Shown here one piece after another: positions 1 to 4,702 of a DNA stretch of 5,206 nucleotides (the first letter of the stretch is position 1; every line of letters begins with the position of its first letter). The notes under the pieces are model-generated. The model had not been told where the DNA came from. It worked only from the letters and a program-made list of their open reading frames with translations, and ran no database searches. This DNA is from Acetobacteraceae bacterium (GTDB taxonomy: Bacteria > Pseudomonadota > Alphaproteobacteria > Acetobacterales > Acetobacteraceae), in NCBI GenBank assembly GCA_027489135.1, contig JAIYAI010000818.1, forward strand, positions 1 to 5,206, written 5' to 3'. A program made the translations under genes and the position numbers.

Positions 1-948
1 CGAGGCGGATTCCACCTCGATGCGCTCGAAGCCCGAGACCTCGGCCGTGTTGGCACCCTTGGTGACGGTGGCCGCCGCGGCGTTGCCGGAGACGGTGATG
101 ACGTCGTCGGCGATGCTGGCGTCGAGGTCGAGCGTATCCCGCCCCGCACCCCCCTCGACCGTGTCCTGCCCGAAATCCGCGAGCAGGACCCAGCGATCAT
201 CGCCCAGCCCGAGCTTGCCGAGATCATCCCCCGAGCTCGTGGCGACCACCAGGTCGGCGCCGGAAAAGGCGCGGGCGTCAACGTCATTGTCGCCGTCGCC
301 GAGCGAGATGATGAAGCTGTCGCGTGCCGCGTCGAAGCCCGTGATCTCGGTCTGCACGCCCAGCGCGTCGACGAGGATTCCCCCGCCGATGCTGCGGGAG
401 AGAGAGACGCTGTCCGCTCCGCCCGTGCCGATGAAGGCGATCTCGTTCCGCCCGCCGCCCGGCCCGAAGGCGATGTGCACCTCCTCGATGTCGGTGAAGG
501 AGAGGTCACTGATCTGCATGTAGTCGCCGCCGCCGGCGCCGTCGATCTCGATCCGCTCCACGCCGCGCATGTCGAGTCGATCGAAGCCGAGGTCGCGGAA
601 CAGAACGGCATCGTAGAATCCGTCGGCCAGCGCGAAATCCTCGCCCCGCGCGCTGCCCTGCAGGTGCAGCGTGTCGAAGCCGTTCCCCGCGAGAATGCTG
701 TCGCTGCCGTCGCCCGGCGCCCAGGTGGCGAGGTCGTCGCCATCGCCGCGGCGCAGGCGGTCGTCGCCGCGGTCGCCCGCGACGCTGTCATCGCCGGCGC
801 CGGTCTTCACGACATCGTTGCCACGCCCGGCCTGGACCAGGTCGTCGGCGGCGGAGGGCAGGGGGAAGCCGGGGTCGGTCAGGACGCCGGGGGAGACCGC
901 GGTCTCCGTGATCCGGTCCCTGCGGTCGGTACCTGTGAAGCTGGGCAT
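1..948 (-). CDS. RTX-type calcium-binding repeat protein, N-terminal 316 residues (C-terminus outside window)
   Basis: The frame is open from ATG 948-946 to the window edge without a stop. The start follows GGGAG (956-960) with a 7-nt spacer. After a short N-terminus (MPSFTGTD) the protein has glycine/aspartate nonapeptides in a 9-residue register starting near residues 41, 50, 59, 68 and 77 (GRGNDVVKT, GAGDDSVAG and so on). Later copies are GDGDNDVDA (217-225) and GGAGRDTLD (266-274). These are the Ca2+-binding beta-roll repeats of the RTX family, several of them degenerate. Between them lie beta-rich modules: the DTLxL...G(V/F)ERIE(I/V) pattern occurs at about 92-135 and again at about 271-312. 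Proteins of this kind are usually exported by a type I system through a C-terminal signal, which lies outside the window. No Sec signal peptide or membrane segment is visible. Function is unknown: adhesin, matrix protein or secreted enzyme are all possible. The preceding gene is the patatin-like phospholipase, 117 bp away on the same strand. Confidence 0.9.
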   Translation of the reverse strand, partial: MPSFTGTDRRDRITETAVSPGVLTDPGFPLPSAADDLVQAGRGNDVVKTGAGDDSVAGDRGDDRLRRGDGDDLATWAPGDGSDSILAGNGFDTLHLQGSARGEDFALADGFYDAVLFRDLGFDRLDMRGVERIEIDGAGGGDYMQISDLSFTDIEEVHIAFGPGGGRNEIAFIGTGGADSVSLSRSIGGGILVDALGVQTEITGFDAARDSFIISLGDGDNDVDARAFSGADLVVATSSGDDLGKLGLGDDRWVLLADFGQDTVEGGAGRDTLDLDASIADDVITVSGNAAAATVTKGANTAEVSGFERIEVESAS

Positions 949-955
949 CTGTGTT

Positions 956-976
956 CTCCCGTCATGGGTTGACGGG
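956..976 (-). promoter_or_regulatory. Perfect inverted repeat overlapping the ribosome binding site of the RTX gene
   Basis: The arms CCCGTCA (958-964) and TGACGGG (970-976) are perfectly complementary around a 5-base loop. In the RTX transcript the 3' arm of the hairpin supplies the GGG of the Shine-Dalgarno GGGAG (956-960), 7 nt before the ATG. The structure could mask the ribosome binding site, or at the DNA level it could be an operator. The pairing is seen directly; a regulatory role is inferred. Confidence 0.4.
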
Positions 977-985
977 TGAACAGCT

Positions 986-1050
986 ACGCCTCTGGTGTTC
1001 CACGCCCATGTCGCGGCGCGCGCAGTTCGGTTCCGCGCGTGACGCCTCTG
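986..1050. repeat. Short direct repeat in the gap upstream of the RTX gene
   Basis: ACGCCTCTG occurs at 986-994 and again at 1042-1050. Both copies are followed by a base and TG, so 11 of 12 bases match, at a 56-bp offset. CCACGC (1000-1005) and GCGTGG (1053-1058) also form an inverted pair. A weak 6-bp GC stem joins 1017-1022 with 1034-1039. The 117-bp gap (949-1065) must hold the RTX promoter if there is one, but no clear -35/-10 pair and no T-run terminator for the patatin gene is seen. The repeat may be chance or a pair of regulator half-sites. Confidence 0.2.
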
Positions 1051-1065
1051 TTGCGTGGGTTTCGC

Positions 1066-2139
1066 CTACAGGAAGCGCTTGATGTCCATCGTGCTCTCGC
1101 GACCGATGGCGCCGGCATGGTCGTCGAGGAAGCGCTCCGCCGCCTCCCGCCCGTATTGCCGGAGCTTCAGCAGGAACTCCCAGTCACCGTTCAGCTTGGT
1201 GGAGAGCTTGAACTCCCGCATCCGGTCCTCGTCCTCGATCAGGTGCAGGAAGATGCGGCGGTAGCGCGGTTGTTCCAGCCGCCCGCCATCCAGCAGGCGC
1301 TGGACGAAGTCGATCGCGCGCATCTCCGCCATCAGGGAGGCGTTGAAGCTGATCTCGTTCAGCCGGTTCATGATGTCGGACGGCGTGGTCGGCAGTTCCG
1401 GCCGCAGCAGCGCGTTGATCTGCACCAGCACGATGTCGGGAGCGCCGCGCTCGTAGTAGAGCGGCCAGAGCGCCGGGTTGCCGAGATAGCCGCCATCCCA
1501 GTAGTGCTCGCCCTCGATCTCGACGGCGCGGAAGATGCTCGGCAGGCAGGCGGAGGCCATCAGCGTGTCGACCGTCACCTCCTTGCGCGTGAAGACCCGC
1601 GGCTTGCCGGTCTTGACGTTGGTGGCGGAGACGAAGAGGCGCAGCGCCTTCGGGTCACGCTGCAGGCGCGGCACGTCCAGGCATTCCAGCAGCACCTGGC
1701 GCAGCGGGTTGAACTCGTAGCCCAGCGGGTTGATCTGGTACGGGGACACCACGCGGGTCAGCGTGTCGAAGGCCTGGTAGGCGAAGGACCAGGTCAGGTC
1801 GTAGCCCCAGATCGCCTTCTCGATCGGCGTGTTGCGCAGCGGGCTGAAGGCCAGCTTGCCGGCGATGTCGGACCAGAGCTTCTCCAGCGCCTGCTTGGCG
1901 CCGTCGCGCCCGCCGACCGCCAGCCCCTGCACCAGCATCGCGCCGTTGATGGCGCCGGCCGAGGTGCCGGAGACCGCGTCGATCTCGACGCGGTCATCCT
2001 CCAGCAGCCGGTCCAGCACGCCCCAGGTGAAGGCGCCATGCGTCCCGCCGCCCTGCAGTGCGATATTGACCTTGCGCGGCGTCACCGGCTTCGCCACGGC
2101 GGGCGAAGCCGGCGCGCTCTCGGGCGGCGATACGTCCAT
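1066..2139 (-). CDS. Patatin-like phospholipase family protein (357 aa)
   Basis: This is a complete cytoplasmic-type acyl hydrolase with the patatin Ser-Asp dyad. The glycine-rich oxyanion-hole motif GGGTHG is at residues 30-35. The nucleophile elbow GTSAG is at 58-62 with catalytic Ser60, and the DGG motif with catalytic Asp215 is at 215-217. SATNVKTG (171-178) and SACLPSIF (196-203) fit conserved core strands of the family. A charged C-terminal part of about 120 residues follows the core. No signal peptide or membrane helix is seen; the first 20 residues are a Pro/Ala-rich tail. The ATG at 2139-2137 is the only sensible start before GGGTHG, although its GAGG lies about 12 nt upstream, which is far. 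Members hydrolyse phospholipids or other acyl esters; the substrate here cannot be read from sequence. It lies 160 bp downstream of bdhA on the same strand, suggesting a link to hydroxybutyrate or lipid metabolism (inference). Confidence 0.93.
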   Translation of the reverse strand: MDVSPPESAPASPAVAKPVTPRKVNIALQGGGTHGAFTWGVLDRLLEDDRVEIDAVSGTSAGAINGAMLVQGLAVGGRDGAKQALEKLWSDIAGKLAFSPLRNTPIEKAIWGYDLTWSFAYQAFDTLTRVVSPYQINPLGYEFNPLRQVLLECLDVPRLQRDPKALRLFVSATNVKTGKPRVFTRKEVTVDTLMASACLPSIFRAVEIEGEHYWDGGYLGNPALWPLYYERGAPDIVLVQINALLRPELPTTPSDIMNRLNEISFNASLMAEMRAIDFVQRLLDGGRLEQPRYRRIFLHLIEDEDRMREFKLSTKLNGDWEFLLKLRQYGREAAERFLDDHAGAIGRESTMDIKRFL

Positions 2140-2168
2140 GAGCTAGACCAACCTCATCACATCCTGAT

Positions 2169-2223
2169 CGGCGGCCGCCGGAGGTGGCCGAGCGCCCGAA
2201 TGGGCGCCGCCGCAAGTGCGGCG
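2169..2223 (-). repeat. Back-to-back small hairpins and a palindrome before the patatin gene
   Basis: Two adjacent 16-nt perfect hairpins lie at 2192-2207 (arms GCGCCC and GGGCGC, loop GAAT) and 2208-2223 (arms CGCCGC and GCGGCG, loop AAGT), with no base between them. A 12-bp GC palindrome lies at 2169-2180. All fall in the noncoding gap ahead of the patatin start and would be in its leader if it is co-transcribed with bdhA. None is followed by a T-run, so they are not standard terminators. In such GC-rich DNA some short stems are expected by chance. Confidence 0.35.
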
Positions 2224-2230
2224 AAGCCAA

Positions 2231-2243
2231 GCCGCAGCGCGGC
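2231..2243 (-). repeat. Short hairpin in the bdhA-patatin gap
   Basis: A perfect 5-bp stem has arms GCCGC (2231-2235) and GCGGC (2239-2243) around a 3-base loop. Alone it would mean little. It is listed because it sits between the 10-bp stem at 2258-2281 and the paired hairpins at 2192-2223, making four stems in 90 bases. Confidence 0.25.
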
Positions 2244-2257
2244 GCCGGCGTCTGAGG

Positions 2258-2281
2258 CATGACGTGCGTCAGCACGTCATG
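2258..2281. promoter_or_regulatory. Perfect 10-bp inverted repeat just downstream of bdhA
   Basis: CATGACGTGC (2258-2267) and GCACGTCATG (2272-2281) are exact reverse complements around the 4-base loop GTCA. The repeat begins 18 bases past the bdhA stop codon, in the direction of transcription. No T-run follows on either strand, so a classical intrinsic terminator is unlikely. It could be a 3'-end stabilising or processing hairpin for bdhA mRNA, or an operator for a dimeric regulator controlling the patatin gene. The symmetry is seen; the role is inferred. Confidence 0.5.
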
Positions 2282-2299
2282 AACCATGAACAGACGTCT

Positions 2300-3094
2300 T
2301 CAGCCCGCGACCCAGCCGCCGTCGATCGACAGCGCGGAGCCGTTCACCGATCCGCTGCCCGGTCCGGTCAGGTAGAGCGCCATCTGCGCGACGTCGTCCA
2401 CCTCGACCCAGCGCTTCGAGGGCTGGTGCACCAGCAGCAGCTCCTCCAGCGCCACCTGGTCGGTGACCTTGTGCTGCACGGCCAGGTCGTGGACCTGCTT
2501 CTCCGCCAGCGGCGTGCGGACGAAGCCGGGGCAGATCGCGTTGCAGGTGATCTGCGTCTTCGCCACCTCGACTGCGACGGTCTTGGTCATGCCGACCACG
2601 GCGTGCTTCGCCGAGACATAGGCGACCTTGAAGGGCGAGGCGACGAGACCGTGCGCCGAGGCGATGTTGATGATCCGCCCCCAGCCGCGCGCCTTCATCC
2701 CCGGCAGCGCCGCCTTGATGGCGTGGAAGTTGGAGGTGAAGTTGATCGCGATGATGGCGTCGAACTTGTCGTCCGGGAACTCGTCGATCGGCGCCACGAA
2801 CTGGATGCCGGCATTGTTCACCAGGATGTCGCAGGCGCCGAGCTGCGCCTCGCAATCCTTGACCATCTGCCGGGTCTGGTCGGGCTTCGACAGATCGGCG
2901 GCGGAATAGGGCGCCTCGGCCACGCCCATCAGCTTGCCGACGCTGGCGCGGGCGGCGGCGATGTCCTCGGGCTTGCCGAAGCCGTTCAGCATCACCTTGG
3001 CGCCGGCCTTCGCGTAGAGCTCGGCGATGCCGAGCCCGATGCCGCTGGTCGAGCCGGTGACGAGCGCCGTGCGGCCCTCGAGGAAGCGGTCCAT
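2300..3094 (-). CDS. bdhA: 3-hydroxybutyrate dehydrogenase (264 aa, short-chain dehydrogenase family)
   Basis: It oxidises (R)-3-hydroxybutyrate to acetoacetate with NAD+ in the cytosol, the step that returns polyhydroxybutyrate carbon to acetyl-CoA. The Rossmann motif TGSTSGIG is at residues 13-20 and NNAG at 93-96. The SDR catalytic tetrad is Asn118, Ser146, Tyr159 and Lys163 (YVSAK). Subfamily evidence is specific: Gln98, His148, Lys156 and Gln200 sit where known bacterial 3-hydroxybutyrate dehydrogenases hold the substrate carboxylate (Pseudomonas fragi numbering minus 4, from memory). Length and the C-terminal SIDGGW segment are typical. The ATG at 3094 follows AAGGAG with a 7-nt spacer. 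It lies 50 bp after the flavoprotein gene, consistent with one operon, and is followed by the patatin gene. Nothing is truncated or missing. Confidence 0.96.
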   Translation of the reverse strand: MDRFLEGRTALVTGSTSGIGLGIAELYAKAGAKVMLNGFGKPEDIAAARASVGKLMGVAEAPYSAADLSKPDQTRQMVKDCEAQLGACDILVNNAGIQFVAPIDEFPDDKFDAIIAINFTSNFHAIKAALPGMKARGWGRIINIASAHGLVASPFKVAYVSAKHAVVGMTKTVAVEVAKTQITCNAICPGFVRTPLAEKQVHDLAVQHKVTDQVALEELLLVHQPSKRWVEVDDVAQMALYLTGPGSGSVNGSALSIDGGWVAG

Positions 3095-3101
3095 GGGTGT
3101 G

Positions 3102-3107
3102 CTCCTT
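3102..3107 (-). promoter_or_regulatory. Strong ribosome binding site of bdhA
   Basis: On the minus strand AAGGAG stands 7 nt before ATG 3094-3092. It is the best Shine-Dalgarno match in the window and fixes the bdhA start. It also suggests bdhA is translated independently of the gene ahead of it, whose stop is 50 bp upstream. Confidence 0.8.
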
Positions 3108-3144
3108 GATGTGGAAGCGGGGGGCGGCTCGTGCAGGCCTATCC

Positions 3145-4578
3145 TCAGGGCAGAAGCCTGAGCAAGCCGATAAGGCGCTTCGTGAAGGGAGACAACAACT
3201 TGGCGACATAGTAGTCGCCCGCCGCCCGCTTCGCGCCCTCCGACAAGGTCGGATAGGGCAGCACGAGGCCTGCGAGCGCCGAGAGGGGCAGTTTTCGCCC
3301 GATCATCAGCCCGAAGGTGCCGGCCATCTCGCCGGCATGCGGTGCGACGATGCCGGCGCCGAGCAGTTTTCCCTTCGCCGAGACGATCAGCTTGACCAGC
3401 CCCTCCGGGCGGCCTTCGGCCACGGCGCGGTCGTTCTCGGCCAGCGGCCAGCGCTGGATGCGGATGTCCTGATGCCCGGCTGCGATGGCCTCGGCCTCGG
3501 TCAGCCCGACCTGGGCGATCTCCGGATCCGTATAGGTCACGCGCGGCAGGGCGGCGTAGTCCAGTCGCGTGCCGGGCAGGCGGAACAGCATGGACCGCAC
3601 CAGGATCCCGGCATGCTGGCTAGCGACATGGGTGAAGGCGCGCGGTCCGAGTCCCTCGGGGTCCGCGATGTCGCCCACCGCCCAGACCCGGCGGTTGGAG
3701 ACCGAGCGCAGATCCCGCCCCACGGTGATCCCCTTCGGCGTCGCGGCGATCCCGGCGGCCGAGAGATCGAGCCCCGCGAGGCGCGGCGCGCGCCCCACCG
3801 CCAGCAGCAGATGCGTCCCCTGCACCACCGTGCCGTCGCCGAGCGTGACCGCGACGCCCGCATCCCCCGGCGCGACGGAGGTCACCGTCACCCCCTCCCG
3901 CAAGGTCACGCCGTCGGCCAGCAGCGCCGTCCGCAGCCCTTCGACCAGCTCAGGATCCTCGCGGAAGGCGATGCGCGGCGCCGCCTCCAGCACCGTCACC
4001 CGGCAGCCGAGCCGGGCATGCGCCTGCGCCATCTCCAGCCCGATCGGCCCGCCGCCGATGATCACCAGGTGCCCCGGCCCGTCCTCCAGGTCGAAGAGCG
4101 TCTCGTTGGTGAGGTAGCGTACCGTGTCCAGCCCGGGGATGTCCGGCACGATCGCGCTCGACCCCGCGGCGATGACGGCGCGGCGGAAGGTGATGCGCCG
4201 CCCCCCGGCCTCGATCTCGTCGGGGCCGGTGAAGCAGGCCGAGGCCTCGATCACCGTCACCCCCATGCCGCGGAAGCGCGCCGCGCTGTCATTGGGCGCG
4301 ATGCGGGCGATGGCGCCCTGCACATGCGCCCGCACCGCGGGCCAGTCGATCTCCGGCGCCGCCGCCCGCACGCCGAAGCGTCCGGCGCCGCGAACCGCGG
4401 CCGCCGCATGCCCCGCCGCCAGCAGCGCCTTCGACGGCACGCAGCCGTAGTTGAGGCAGTCCCCACCCATCCGCCCGCGCTCGACCAGCACGACCTTCAG
4501 CCCGAGGCCGGCGCCGATTGCCGCCACCGAAAGGCCCGCGGCGCCGGCGCCGATGATCGCGACATCGTAGTCAGGCAT
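3145..4578 (-). CDS. FAD-dependent pyridine nucleotide-disulfide oxidoreductase, dihydrolipoyl dehydrogenase/mercuric reductase-like (477 aa)
   Basis: This is a class I flavoprotein disulfide reductase, complete and of normal length. The FAD-binding GAGAAG is at residues 10-15. The redox disulfide is Cys41/Cys46 in GGDCLNYGCVPSK (38-50). The NAD(P)H site GGGPIG is at 175-180, with Glu198 ending the next strand, which favours NADH. The second FAD motif VGDIAD is at 301-306. The dimerisation domain starts near PRVTYTDPEIAQVG (345-358). Where dihydrolipoyl dehydrogenase has the catalytic His of HPTLSE, this protein has Tyr442 (YPTLSE, 442-447), as in mercuric reductase; however, it has no N-terminal metal-binding domain and no C-terminal Cys pair. 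The substrate is therefore unknown. The tail (about 459-477) is basic and leucine-rich. The start at 4578 is chosen because GAGGAAGGA lies 6 nt upstream and the FAD motif follows at once; the in-frame extension to 4794 looks noncoding. It is the first main gene of the probable bdhA operon. Confidence 0.92.
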   Translation of the reverse strand: MPDYDVAIIGAGAAGLSVAAIGAGLGLKVVLVERGRMGGDCLNYGCVPSKALLAAGHAAAAVRGAGRFGVRAAAPEIDWPAVRAHVQGAIARIAPNDSAARFRGMGVTVIEASACFTGPDEIEAGGRRITFRRAVIAAGSSAIVPDIPGLDTVRYLTNETLFDLEDGPGHLVIIGGGPIGLEMAQAHARLGCRVTVLEAAPRIAFREDPELVEGLRTALLADGVTLREGVTVTSVAPGDAGVAVTLGDGTVVQGTHLLLAVGRAPRLAGLDLSAAGIAATPKGITVGRDLRSVSNRRVWAVGDIADPEGLGPRAFTHVASQHAGILVRSMLFRLPGTRLDYAALPRVTYTDPEIAQVGLTEAEAIAAGHQDIRIQRWPLAENDRAVAEGRPEGLVKLIVSAKGKLLGAGIVAPHAGEMAGTFGLMIGRKLPLSALAGLVLPYPTLSEGAKRAAGDYYVAKLLSPFTKRLIGLLRLLP

Positions 4579-4684
4579 GGCGGATCCTTCCTCGTCGGGC
4601 GGGGGTGAACAGCAGGGCGGGCGCGGCGTCCATCGCCGCGGCGGCATTGCCGGCGAAGCGTTCCTGTGGCGACATGTCGTGCAT
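4571..4684 (-). CDS. Possible 37-residue small ORF overlapping the flavoprotein start
   Basis: ATG 4684-4682 opens a 37-codon frame (MHDMSPQERFAGNAAAAMDA...) ending at TGA 4573-4571. The stop therefore overlaps the first codons of the flavoprotein gene (ATGCCTGA), the usual geometry of translational coupling. Third positions are mostly G or C, as in the real genes, and the peptide lacks the Arg/Pro-rich look of a shadow frame apart from its last ten residues. Against it: no clear ribosome binding site, no recognisable family, and a start only 18 bp from the divergent GTG at 4703, leaving little room for its own leader. It may simply be leader sequence. Confidence 0.22.
   Translation of the reverse strand: MHDMSPQERFAGNAAAAMDAAPALLFTPARRGRIRHA
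4585..4593 (-). promoter_or_regulatory. Ribosome binding site of the flavoprotein gene
   Basis: On the minus strand GAGGAAGGA ends 6 nt before ATG 4578. It decides between this start and the upstream in-frame ATG at 4794, which lies inside the opposite-strand gene. Confidence 0.7.
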
Positions 4685-4688
4685 GACA
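4675..4688. promoter_or_regulatory. Imperfect palindrome in the divergent gap
   Basis: TGTC (4675-4678) and GACA (4685-4688) flank a central TGCA (4680-4683), giving 12 of 14 symmetric bases. It also overlaps the 8-bp palindrome GACATGTC (4671-4678). It lies in the 124-bp gap (4579-4702) between the divergent flavoprotein and plus-strand genes, where any shared promoter or operator must be. No convincing -35/-10 hexamers are visible in the gap. An operator role is only a guess. Confidence 0.2.
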
Positions 4689-4702
4689 CCCAGGACGCCG
4701 CC

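Noticed and set aside
20..979. Three overlapping plus-strand frames (20-523, 475-972, 671-979)
   Set aside because: They are shadows of the minus-strand RTX gene. The Ser/Pro/Arg- and Val/Ala-rich products are what the opposite strand of Gly/Asp repeats gives.
976..2262. Long plus-strand open frame of 428 codons
   Set aside because: It lies antisense to the intact patatin gene. Its product is rich in Arg, Gln, Val and His with no motif, as expected from the opposite strand of GC-rich coding DNA.
2258..2281. Intrinsic terminator after bdhA
   Set aside because: The stem is strong, but no T-run follows on the bdhA strand or on the other strand, so a rho-independent terminator is not supported.
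2277..3209. Second minus-strand frame over bdhA (310 codons) and the plus-strand frame 2216-3109
   Set aside because: Both are other-frame readings of bdhA. Only the 2300-3094 frame has the SDR motifs, and it has a strong ribosome binding site.
3145..4578. Mercuric reductase (merA)
   Set aside because: GGDCLNYGCVPSK and Tyr442 are MerA-like, but the C-terminal Cys pair and N-terminal metal-binding domain are absent and no mer genes are nearby.
3097..4608. Long plus-strand open frame of 503 codons
   Set aside because: It mirrors the flavoprotein gene, which has all family motifs. The antisense product is Arg/His/Pro-rich and unrecognisable.
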